Position numbers and translations under genes: made by a program. A stretch of 7,351 nt of DNA, from NCBI GenBank assembly GCA_905373785.1, contig CAJPUK010000105.1, positions 1 to 7,351 on the forward strand, written 5' to 3'. The stretch comes from an uncultured Johnsonella sp. (GTDB lineage: Bacteria; Bacillota; Clostridia; Lachnospirales; Lachnospiraceae). Below the pieces are notes generated by a model, which saw only the letters and a list, made by a program, of their open reading frames with translations, did not search any database and was not told the DNA's origin. Numbering within the stretch: position 1 is the first letter of the stretch; every line of letters begins with the position of its first letter. Shown here piece after piece: positions 1 through 5,680 of this stretch.

Positions 1-426
1 GCCGGAGTTTTGACCGAATTTTGTAAAATACTTCTTAAGCTTGTATTCCGTTCTTCAAGTACGGCTTTTGTAGGTGAGCTTGCGAATTTTACTGTAGGTT
101 GCAGCCTTATACTGCCGGCAAGCTTTTTCTATCTATTTAATAAGGGTAAGAAAAATGCATTGATTGCCTGTGCTATAGGAACTTTGTGTATGACAGCCTT
201 CGGTTCTGCATTTAATGCAATATATTTATTGCCGAAGTATGCACAAATGTTCGGACTTCCGATACAGGAATTTGTAAACATGGGAAATGCAATAAATCCG
301 GCAATAAATTCCGTTTCAACCTTTGTGCTTTTCTCTGTGGTACCGTTTAACTTATTAAAGGGAGTGGTGGTTTCAGTAGTTACACTGCTTCTTTATAAAA
401 GACTGCGTTTTATATTTAAGTCTTAG
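1..426 (+). CDS. ECF transporter S component, RibU-like (riboflavin uptake), 5' end cut by window
   Basis: The reading frame is open from base 1, so the gene starts upstream and the TTG at 10 is internal. The 141 visible residues are hydrophobic with about four membrane segments. They match the Bacillus RibU/YpaA pattern as I recall it: an opening AGV..E...K stretch, GELANF near residue 25, ILPA, then GT..MT..GSAFNAIYLLPKY and a late PFNLLKG before the last helix. RibU is the substrate-binding membrane subunit of an energy-coupling factor transporter. It works with the shared EcfT and EcfA proteins, none of which are encoded here. By comparison with YpaA about 50 N-terminal residues are missing. 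Riboflavin as substrate is inferred from family resemblance; another ECF substrate cannot be excluded. The TAG stop (424-426) coincides with the edge of an inverted-repeat element. Confidence 0.85.
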   Translation, partial: AGVLTEFCKILLKLVFRSSSTAFVGELANFTVGCSLILPASFFYLFNKGKKNALIACAIGTLCMTAFGSAFNAIYLLPKYAQMFGLPIQEFVNMGNAINPAINSVSTFVLFSVVPFNLLKGVVVSVVTLLLYKRLRFIFKS

Positions 427-583
427 TGCATAGTTCGCAAAATAAGTATACCAAAAACGATGAATATTTTTTGAGTGTACACATAAAAAAAACGGAGTAG
501 TGAGTCTACGCTTAGATTCTCTTATGTATGCAATCAGGGAAAGAGCTATGTTATTCAGTATACTTATTTAAGAAATGATGCAC
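426..583. repeat. 158-bp element with 26-bp imperfect terminal inverted repeats
   Basis: Bases 426-451 and the reverse complement of 558-583 agree at 20 of 26 positions. Agreement includes the outer six (GTGCAT) and the inner twelve (AAATAAGTATAC). Both arms have the same length, so no gaps are needed. The 106-bp interior has no open reading frame and no strong hairpin. I found no convincing target-site duplication. The element could be an old MITE or a structured 3' untranslated region of the transporter gene. It is not related in sequence to the A1/A2 elements. Confidence 0.55.
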
Positions 584-664
584 CAAAAGACACGGATTGA
601 CCGACATAGTTTTTAAAAATCAATCTTAGGCTTATAAGATTTTAGTAATTAATGATATATTATA

Positions 665-692
665 TTTTGGTAATTATATGATAGACTATAAT
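665..692 (+). promoter_or_regulatory. probable sigma-A promoter of the malic enzyme gene
   Basis: A perfect -10 box TATAAT lies at 687-692, with a weak -35 (TTTTGG, 665-670) 16 bp upstream. The surrounding DNA is very AT-rich. This places the transcript start near 699, giving a leader of about 50 nt before the ATG at 748. The leader holds the ribosome site AAGAAGG at 734-740. The -35 is poor, so the call rests mainly on the -10. Confidence 0.5.
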
Positions 693-747
693 AAGTTGTG
701 GTTTAGGAATGTAGATTATTAAAATATAACAGAAAGAAGGATAAGTT

Positions 748-1920
748 ATGGATATAAAGGAAAAGGCTTTAATTGCACATGAAAAGTGGAAGGGCAAGAT
801 AGAGGTAATAAGCAGAGCAAGTGTAAGAAACAAAGAGGATCTTGCGGTTTGTTATACTCCCGGGGTAGCGGCACCCTGTCTTGAGATTTCAAAGGATAAG
901 GACTTATCATATAAGTATACAAGAAGGGCTAATCTGGTAGCAGTTGTAACTGACGGTTCCGCAGTGCTCGGTCTTGGAGATATAGGACCTGAGGCGGGTA
1001 TGCCGGTTATGGAGGGTAAGTGTGCCTTATTTAAAGAATTTGCGGATGTAGATGCCTTTCCTTTATGTATAAGAAGCAATGAGGTAGATGATATCGTAAA
1101 TACGGTGGCTTTACTTGCAGGAAGTTTCGGCGGAGTAAACCTTGAGGACATATCTGCTCCAAGATGCTTTGAAATAGAAGAAAAACTTAAAAAAATATGT
1201 GATATACCTATCTTTCATGATGACCAGCACGGAACTGCAGTGGTAACTGCGGCTGCCATGCTTAATGCTCTTAAAATAACCGAAAGAAGGCTTGAAGATG
1301 TAAAAGTGGTTACACTTGGTGCCGGTGCGGCAGGTATAGCCATCATCAAACTTCTTATAAGCATGGGGCTTAAAGATGTGGTTATGTGCGACAGAAAGGG
1401 AGCTATATATAAAGGAAGAGAAGGCTTAAATGATGAAAAGAAAAAGATAGCCGAGATATCCAATACGGAAAATAAAAAGGGAAGTCTTGCCGAAGTACTT
1501 AAGGGAGCGGATGTATTTATAGGAGTGTCCGCACCTGATATGCTTACACAGGATATGATTAGGAGTATGGCAAAAGACCCTATACTTTTTACTATGGCTA
1601 ATCCCGTACCCGAGATCATGCCGGATGAGGCAAAGGCAGCCGGTGCTGCGGTAATCGGAACCGGAAGAAGCGATTTTCCGAACCAAATCAACAATGTTTT
1701 GGCATTTCCCGGTATATTTAGAGGAGCTTTGGATGTAAGGGCGGCGGATATCAATGACGAAATGAAATTAGCCGCCGCTTACGCTATAGCCGGCTTGGTG
1801 GATGATAAGGACTTAAGCCCTGAATACATAATTCCGGATGCCTTTGATAAGAGGGTAGCCGAGTCCGTAGCCAAGGCAGTGGCAAAGGCGGCAGTAGAGT
1901 CGGGAGTGGCAAGGGTGTAA
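748..1920 (+). CDS. NAD(P)-dependent malic enzyme (oxaloacetate-decarboxylating)
   Basis: This cytoplasmic enzyme oxidatively decarboxylates L-malate to pyruvate and CO2 with reduction of NAD(P), linking C4 acids to pyruvate. The 390 residues are the usual length of the short bacterial form. The N-terminal malic domain has CYTPGVA with the catalytic Tyr36, and MEGKCALF with Lys91. The metal ligands are Glu133-Asp134 (in NLEDIS) and Asp159 (in HDDQHGT). The Rossmann domain follows, with GAGAAG at 191-196; Asp215 after the second strand suggests preference for NAD over NADP. TMANPVPEI and NNVLAFPGIFRGALDV complete the active site. All key residues are intact. The ATG has AAGAAGG seven bases upstream. 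The gene has its own promoter and no partner gene. B. subtilis paralogues carry several names (ytsJ, malS, maeA), so no symbol is given. Confidence 0.96.
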   Translation: MDIKEKALIAHEKWKGKIEVISRASVRNKEDLAVCYTPGVAAPCLEISKDKDLSYKYTRRANLVAVVTDGSAVLGLGDIGPEAGMPVMEGKCALFKEFADVDAFPLCIRSNEVDDIVNTVALLAGSFGGVNLEDISAPRCFEIEEKLKKICDIPIFHDDQHGTAVVTAAAMLNALKITERRLEDVKVVTLGAGAAGIAIIKLLISMGLKDVVMCDRKGAIYKGREGLNDEKKKIAEISNTENKKGSLAEVLKGADVFIGVSAPDMLTQDMIRSMAKDPILFTMANPVPEIMPDEAKAAGAAVIGTGRSDFPNQINNVLAFPGIFRGALDVRAADINDEMKLAAAYAIAGLVDDKDLSPEYIIPDAFDKRVAESVAKAVAKAAVESGVARV

Positions 1921-2036
1921 TCACAAAGAGATGTAACCCCGTTGTCATAGGGCATAGCTTACCGTACTTCATCTATAATCATTTACTTGTAAAATAAGTA
2001 GAACATGAATTTAATTGTTGTTATTACAGCAGAATC
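1921..2036. other. gene-free spacer after the malic enzyme gene
   Basis: No reading frame, RNA gene or good terminator is visible. A weak CCC/GGG pairing (about 1937-1955) and a five-base stem at about 1983-2000 lack T-tracts. Bases 2029-2036 (GCAGAATC) form the left copy of the direct repeat bordering element A1. Confidence 0.5.
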
Positions 2037-2220
2037 GTTACAGTTCAGGTAGTTTAGATATACATGTATAATATACCAAATGAAAGCTTGCTTTCAGGTG
2101 TATATTATACATGTATATCTATCAGGCTACCGCCGGAATTCATCTTCGTCTAATTTATAGATAAAAATGAAATATTTTTAGTTTTTTTGACGAAGATGAA
2201 TGACCTACCTGAACTGCAAC
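2037..2220 (+). mobile_element. MITE-like palindromic element A, copy 1 (184 bp)
   Basis: The outer arms, 2037-2052 and 2205-2220, are 16-bp inverted repeats with one mismatch (A2040 against C2217). Inside lie two separate hairpins. Hairpin 1 has a perfect 22-bp stem (2055-2076 with 2100-2121) whose loop holds a nested 7-bp stem (2081-2087 with 2090-2096). Hairpin 2 has a perfect 13-bp stem (2138-2150 with 2189-2201) around an AT-rich loop. The whole would fold as a three-arm cruciform. The borders GCAGAATC (2029-2036) and GTAGAATC (2221-2228) agree at 7 of 8 bases, as expected of an aged 8-bp target duplication. A second copy lies at 4909-5087 in the opposite orientation. No coding capacity is present, so movement would need a transposase supplied from elsewhere. 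Confidence 0.85.
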
Positions 2221-2233
2221 GTAGAATCAGAGT

Positions 2234-2398
2234 AAAGTGTTACAATATATACCTAGTGTATAGTATCGTTGATATTTAGTCTTATTACTGCTTTGTTAAT
2301 AGATTGTAACACATATAGTCAAAGATAATTAAGAGCTACTCTGCTATTGCTGATATTAATTAAATATCAATGATACATTACACTAGTATATTCACTTT
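2234..2398. repeat. 165-bp imperfect inverted repeat (element B) beside element A1
   Basis: The left arm (2234-2278) and right arm (2361-2398) are imperfect reverse complements. They share AAAGTG at the outer ends, then CTAGTGTA, and GATATTTA at the inner ends, with small gaps and a GTATCGTT/GTATCATT variant. Other pairings compete: GTGTTACAAT (2237-2246) complements ATTGTAACAC (2303-2312) exactly, and a 7-bp match links 2228-2234 with 2337-2343. It has no coding capacity, and no target duplication was found. It is probably a decayed mobile palindrome of a different family from A. Confidence 0.5.
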
Positions 2399-2419
2399 GT
2401 TGCCATATACCTATATAAT
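2391..2419 (+). promoter_or_regulatory. probable sigma-A promoter of the methyltransferase gene
   Basis: The -35 TTCACT (2391-2396) matches the consensus at four of six bases. It is separated by exactly 17 bp from a perfect -10 TATAAT (2414-2419). The expected start near 2426 gives a leader of about 60 nt. The -35 lies inside the right arm of element B. A second, weaker candidate is TTTGAT with TATAAA (2434-2461). Confidence 0.55.
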
Positions 2420-2484
2420 AGGCAAATGATGTTTTTGATTATTTTTCACATAGCCTATAAAAACAAATTAAAAGGAGAGAACAG

Positions 2485-3375
2485 ATGTATACATCTTTCA
2501 ACTGGTCGGATTATGAGGTGCTTGACTGTGCCAACGGTGAAAAACTTGAAAAGTGGGGAGATTATATTCTGATAAGACCTGACCCACAAGTAATATGGAG
2601 TAAATATCTAAATAAAAGCTTGTGGAAAAGTGCAAATGCTCATTACCACAGAAGTTCCAAAGGTGGGGGTGAATGGGAGTTTTTTGATTTGCCTGATCAG
2701 TGGCAGATAAATTATGAATTAAGTGCCGTTAATAAAACTCTTACATTTAACTTAAAGCCTTTTAATTTTAAGCATACGGGACTTTTTCCCGAGCAGGCTG
2801 CCAATTGGGACTGGTCAGCCGACTTAATTGCTAAAAGATTAAAAAGTTCATCAAAAGTAAATGTGTTAAATCTATTTGCCTATACCGGAGCTGCAACATT
2901 GGCGGCGCTTGCAGCAGGGGCTAATGTGACTCATGTGGATGCCAGCAAGGGTATAGTGGCTTGGGCAAAGGAGAATGCCGCTTCTTCAGGTCTTAAAGAT
3001 GCTCCGGTAAGGTGGCTTGTTGATGATTGTGTAAAATTTGTAGAAAGAGAAATAAGAAGAGGCAATACCTATGATGCCATAATAATGGATCCTCCTTCCT
3101 ATGGAAGAGGAACTAAGGGAGAGATTTGGAAAATAGAAGAAAGCATATATCCCTTTATAGAAAAATGCACTAAGCTACTTAGTGCCAATCCTTTATTTAT
3201 ATTAATCAATTCATATACTACCGGTTTACAGGCGGGAGTGTTAAATACCATGTTAAAGCTGGCATTAAATGAAAAATTTCCTAATGCAAAGGCAAATGCC
3301 GATGAACTGGGAATACCGCTAAAGCAGTCTGATATATTTCTTCCTTGCGGTGCAGCCGCAAGATGTGAGTTTTAG
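2485..3375 (+). CDS. class I SAM-dependent methyltransferase, RlmI/RlmK-type (COG1092-like), no PUA domain
   Basis: This is probably an RNA methyltransferase of the cytoplasm; the target is unknown, with 23S rRNA the family precedent. Residues 1-110 are a lead-in region with HTGLFPEQ near 97-104, typical of RlmI-like enzymes. The SAM-binding motif is LNLFAYTGAATLAAL (128-142), with acidic Asp152 closing the second strand. Motif IV is DPPSYGRG (202-209), resembling the DPP catalytic loop of the RlmI group. Unlike E. coli RlmI (about 400 residues with an N-terminal PUA domain), this 296-residue form has none. The start has a strong site, AAGGAGAG (2472-2479), five bases upstream of the ATG. No clear terminator follows. 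It is a single-gene unit lying between element B and the wall-binding protein gene. Confidence 0.85.
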   Translation: MYTSFNWSDYEVLDCANGEKLEKWGDYILIRPDPQVIWSKYLNKSLWKSANAHYHRSSKGGGEWEFFDLPDQWQINYELSAVNKTLTFNLKPFNFKHTGLFPEQAANWDWSADLIAKRLKSSSKVNVLNLFAYTGAATLAALAAGANVTHVDASKGIVAWAKENAASSGLKDAPVRWLVDDCVKFVEREIRRGNTYDAIIMDPPSYGRGTKGEIWKIEESIYPFIEKCTKLLSANPLFILINSYTTGLQAGVLNTMLKLALNEKFPNAKANADELGIPLKQSDIFLPCGAAARCEF

Positions 3376-3407
3376 GAAAGCGTAAGCAAATCGACATGAA
3401 GCCTCAA

Positions 3408-3435
3408 TTGCTATATATAAAGTATGTGGTACAAT
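3408..3435 (+). promoter_or_regulatory. probable promoter of the wall-binding repeat protein gene
   Basis: TTGCTA (3408-3413) and TACAAT (3430-3435) are separated by 16 bp, with a TG at 3427-3428 forming an extended -10. The expected leader is about 100 nt. It contains a 12-base perfect palindrome at 3496-3507 and two copies of GATATTAC (3446-3453 and 3503-3510), which could be operator-like but are unproven. Confidence 0.5.
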
Positions 3436-3539
3436 GTTAAACGTAGATATTACATAGAAGGCTTAGACGACCGGTGTCGGATTCACAAAATAGCTATATC
3501 ATGATATTACTTGAGTAAAATATAATAAAGGAGATGCCT

Positions 3540-4895
3540 ATGAGAAAGTATATATTGAAAAGCATTGCTTTAGCATCTTGTTTCGTGGCAGCTGCTGCAT
3601 TTAGTTCATATGCTAAAGGTTGGGAACAGTCAGGGTCTGACTGGGTTTATATAGATTCAAACAACGGCAGAGTAAGAAATGAGTGGAGACAGGGAGCTGA
3701 TTCAAAATATTATTGGCTTAATTCAGAAGGAGTTATGTTAAAAAACAGCTTTGTAGATGACGGCAACTATTATGTCGGAAGTGACGGAGCTGCCATTATG
3801 AACAATTGGAAGGAAATAGAGTCCGAAGGTAAGAAATTTTGGGCGTACTTTGATAATAAGGGCAAGATAGTAAAAAACAGTTGGAAGAAGATTTCCGATA
3901 TATGGTACTATTTTAATGATGAAGGAAGTATGGTAACCGGTTGGGTGGATAATAATACCTACTACCTTGGAGCAGACGGTGCTATGTATACAGGTTGGCA
4001 TAAGCTTTTGCCACCGGATCCGAATTCCGATTCGGACAGACCGGCTTCACCGGGTGATAGGGGGCTTGATGATGATAAAAGATGGTATTATTTCGGAAAC
4101 AACGGTAAAAAGTTTGTGCCGGATTCATCATTCGGAGAAAAGAAAATAGGCGACCGCAAGTATGCATTTGACTCAAGCGGTGCTATGGTAGTAGGTTGGG
4201 TCAATGTGGTAGATTCTACAAATGATACTATAACGGATTACAGATATTACAACAACGACGGTACCATAAGAACAGGCTGGTATTCAATACAGCCGCCTGA
4301 TGCTTTGTCTTCTCAGTATGATGATGAAGTAGAGTGGTTTTATTTTAATAATCAAGGAGTACCGCAGGCTTCTGACAGTAATGAACTTAAGGCATCAAAG
4401 ATGATTAAGATATCAGGAAAGTATTACTTATTCGGAAAAAACGGTAATCCTATGACCGGACTTAAGAAGGTTTATACAGATGATGCCGGCAATTACAGTG
4501 CTTACTACTTCGGCGGTTCGGATGAGGCTTATGTGCATACCGGAAAGCACAATGTTAAACAATCGGACGGCAATACCGAGACTTATTATTTCCAGGAAGG
4601 AAGCGGTAAGGGCTTTACCGGAGTAAGGGATTCATCTCTTTACTACAAAGGAAGATTGCAAAAGGCTGATAGTGATGCAAAATACGTAGTTATAAGTCTT
4701 AAGGAAGAAGGAGCCAATACGATTACCAACTATGTTGTGAATACATCCGGAAAGATTGTAAGATCTCTTACAGTAAAGAACGGAGACAAAGTAGAGTATA
4801 AGACCGACTCTTCAGGAGTACTCACACATATTAACGGAAGTACTGAAGGAATCAAGAATACATATACCAATCCTACAGAACCGGCTTTTGAATAA
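3540..4895 (+). CDS. secreted cell wall/choline-binding repeat protein
   Basis: The exported protein has 451 residues. A signal peptide runs over about residues 1-25 (MRKYILKS, a hydrophobic core, then SSYA before KGW). The rest consists of aromatic-glycine repeats of the cell-wall-binding/choline-binding type (CW_binding_1 group), such as WYYFNDEGSMVTGWV and YYLGADGAMYTGW. These repeats normally hold proteins to wall teichoic or lipoteichoic polymers. No catalytic domain is seen, so it may be a structural surface protein or adhesin. Residues about 148-222 and 243-311 look like two copies of one module (GW, a PPD segment, W-YF, then a K-I-G-KY unit). The C-terminal 75 residues are more divergent. 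ATG 3540 is chosen over 3534 because AAAGGAG ends at 3533, leaving six bases to 3540 and none to 3534. The ligand is unknown. Confidence 0.88.
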   Translation: MRKYILKSIALASCFVAAAAFSSYAKGWEQSGSDWVYIDSNNGRVRNEWRQGADSKYYWLNSEGVMLKNSFVDDGNYYVGSDGAAIMNNWKEIESEGKKFWAYFDNKGKIVKNSWKKISDIWYYFNDEGSMVTGWVDNNTYYLGADGAMYTGWHKLLPPDPNSDSDRPASPGDRGLDDDKRWYYFGNNGKKFVPDSSFGEKKIGDRKYAFDSSGAMVVGWVNVVDSTNDTITDYRYYNNDGTIRTGWYSIQPPDALSSQYDDEVEWFYFNNQGVPQASDSNELKASKMIKISGKYYLFGKNGNPMTGLKKVYTDDAGNYSAYYFGGSDEAYVHTGKHNVKQSDGNTETYYFQEGSGKGFTGVRDSSLYYKGRLQKADSDAKYVVISLKEEGANTITNYVVNTSGKIVRSLTVKNGDKVEYKTDSSGVLTHINGSTEGIKNTYTNPTEPAFE

Positions 4896-4908
4896 GAGTT
4901 AAAATTAT

Positions 4909-5087
4909 ATTACGTCTTGGGCAGGTCATTCATCTTCGTCAAAAAATAAAAAAGTTTAATTTTATCTATAAACCGGACGAAGATGAATTTCGGCAACAGC
5001 CTGACAGATATACATGTATAATACACCTGAAAGCAAGCTTTCATTTTGTATATTATACATGTATATCTAAACTGCCTAAACTGTAAC
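4909..5087 (-). mobile_element. MITE-like palindromic element A, copy 2 (179 bp, inverted relative to copy 1)
   Basis: The reverse complement aligns along its whole length with 2037-2220, at about 85% identity by eye. It has a 2-bp deletion in one arm of hairpin 1 and most changes in the hairpin 2 loop and the outer arms. The terminal repeats (4909-4924, 5072-5087) agree at 11 of 16 bases. Hairpin 2 (4928-4940 with 4976-4988) keeps its perfect 13-bp stem, and hairpin 1 spans 5006-5068. Identical 8-bp repeats AAAATTAT touch both ends exactly (4901-4908 and 5088-5095), marking a target duplication. The insertion lies five bases after the stop codon of the wall-binding protein gene. Confidence 0.88.
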
Positions 5088-5096
5088 AAAATTATC

Positions 5097-5132
5097 GACC
5101 GCAGTCATATCGTTTTAGATAGGGCTGCGGTC
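5097..5132 (+). terminator. possible terminator of the wall-binding protein gene, displaced by element A2
   Basis: GACCGCAG (5097-5104) pairs perfectly with CTGCGGTC (5125-5132); two further pairs, one a G-T wobble, extend the stem inward to a loop of 16 bases. It is followed by TTAAAA rather than a clean T-run, so termination may be weak. If A2 and one copy of its 8-bp repeat are removed, this hairpin would begin about 13 bases after the stop codon at 4895, a normal terminator position. Confidence 0.45.
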
Positions 5133-5145
5133 TTAAAATAGGCAC

Positions 5146-5174
5146 TTGCATATAGCTAAGATGTGTGCTATACT
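5146..5174 (+). promoter_or_regulatory. sigma-A promoter of rpmE
   Basis: TTGCAT (5146-5151) and TATACT (5169-5174) are spaced by exactly 17 bp, with TGC directly before the -10 (extended -10). This is the best-formed promoter in the window, fitting a highly expressed ribosomal protein gene. Transcription should begin near 5181. Confidence 0.7.
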
Positions 5175-5180
5175 TTCTTA

Positions 5181-5279
5181 GTTGATAGAGAGACAGTTTA
5201 AATATCAAGTGAAAACGTAACTTTTTTAAGACTGTGCCTTGAGTTTTATTAAACTAATATATGTAAAAGAGGTGAGATA
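5181..5279 (+). promoter_or_regulatory. rpmE 5' leader with a hairpin
   Basis: The roughly 100-nt leader contains a stem in which 5193-5201 pairs with 5226-5235 (nine pairs, one bulged G at 5230). An AT-rich 24-base loop holds a T-run. The ribosome site AGAGGTGAG (5268-5276) precedes the ATG at 5280. Structured leaders that mediate autogenous control are known for several ribosomal protein genes, L31 among them. Whether this one acts so is inference from position and folding only. Confidence 0.35.
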
Positions 5280-5486
5280 ATGAAAGCAGGAATACATCCA
5301 AACTACCATCAGGCTACAGTTACTTGCAACTGTGGGAATACATTTGTAACAGGTTCTACAAAAGAGGATATACACGTGGAAGTATGTTCTAAGTGTCATT
5401 CATTCTATACAGGACAGCAAAAAACAGCTATGGCTCGTGGACGTATCGATAAGTTCAATCGTAAATACGCAGTGAAAGCAGAATAA
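5280..5486 (+). CDS. rpmE: 50S ribosomal protein L31, zinc-binding (type A) form
   Basis: L31 sits on the large ribosomal subunit near the bridge to the small subunit. The 68-residue protein is of normal length. It opens with MKAGIHPNYH and carries four cysteines, Cys16, Cys18, Cys36 and Cys39 (CNC and VEVCSKC), which mark the zinc-containing form as opposed to the zinc-free form. The C-terminal RGRIDKFNRKY is also typical. HSFYTGQQK has Ser where many members have Pro. The three arginines of the C-terminal half are all CGT, whereas neighbouring genes mostly use AGA, consistent with codon bias in a highly expressed gene. It is monocistronic, with its own promoter and a strong terminator. In Clostridia it commonly precedes the DUF1385 gene and prmC, as here. 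Confidence 0.98.
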   Translation: MKAGIHPNYHQATVTCNCGNTFVTGSTKEDIHVEVCSKCHSFYTGQQKTAMARGRIDKFNRKYAVKAE

Positions 5487-5493
5487 GATGTAT

Positions 5494-5521
5494 AAAGGTT
5501 GGGCAATGCTCAACCTTTTTT
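5494..5521 (+). terminator. rho-independent terminator of rpmE
   Basis: An 11-bp stem (5494-5504 with 5508-5518, one G-T wobble) closes a 3-base AAT loop and ends in a run of six Ts (5516-5521). It begins seven bases after the rpmE stop codon. Confidence 0.92.
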
Positions 5522-5527
5522 ATTATC

Positions 5528-5646
5528 GCAGGGGGGTGTAGGGACATTATCGCCTTATGGCGAACACCGCCCTGCAAGCGAGTATTGGTCTAAAGTCCTC
5601 TACTCGATTTACAGGAGCACTGTAATGCTCCCGATTAAACTGTAAC
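5528..5646. other. GC-rich structured intergenic stretch between rpmE and the DUF1385 gene
   Basis: Three successive foldings are visible. The first is a 12-base arm at 5528-5539 pairing with 5565-5575 (one mismatch, slight offset), enclosing CGCC/GGCG (5551-5562). The second is a 6-bp stem CGAGTA/TACTCG (5579-5584 with 5601-5606). The third is a 6-bp stem GGAGCA/TGCTCC (5614-5619 with 5626-5631). The final bases TAAACTGTAAC (5636-5646) equal the right end of element A2 (5077-5087). No opposite end or duplication was found. It may be a small RNA, a leader of the next gene, or a decayed mobile palindrome. No good promoter was recognised here. Confidence 0.4.
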
Positions 5647-5680
5647 TTTAGTAAATATCAAAATAAGAGAGGTAAGTATA

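Noticed and set aside
622..641. Hairpin AATCTTA/TAAGATT as terminator of the RibU-like gene
   Set aside because: The stem is AT-only apart from one pair, lies about 200 bases after the stop codon, and has only a short T-run. It is too weak to call.
1215..1754. Long open frame on the minus strand inside the malic enzyme gene (and a shorter one at 852-1151)
   Set aside because: The + strand encodes a complete enzyme with all catalytic motifs. The minus-strand translations are low-complexity (Ser/Ala/Pro-rich), show no family motif, and have no evident ribosome site.
2067..2072. TATAAT inside hairpin 1 of element A1 as an outward promoter
   Set aside because: The sequence 17 bp upstream (TTCAGG) matches a -35 poorly, and the TATAAT is part of the palindromic arm, so it is expected on both strands from the repeat itself.
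3496..3507. Twelve-base perfect palindrome upstream of the wall-binding protein gene as an operator
   Set aside because: It is purely AT-rich apart from the two central-flanking C/G bases, and no known regulator site matches. It is noted in the promoter entry only.
3534..3539. ATG at 3534 as the start of the wall-binding protein
   Set aside because: It touches the AAAGGAG ribosome site with no spacing; ATG 3540 has a six-base gap and gives a standard signal peptide beginning MRKY.
2037..5087. Composite transposon carrying the methyltransferase and wall-binding protein genes between inverted A copies
   Set aside because: Each A copy has its own, different 8-bp border repeats. The outermost flanks (GCAGAATC on the left, AAAATTAT on the right) do not match each other, as they would after one composite insertion.
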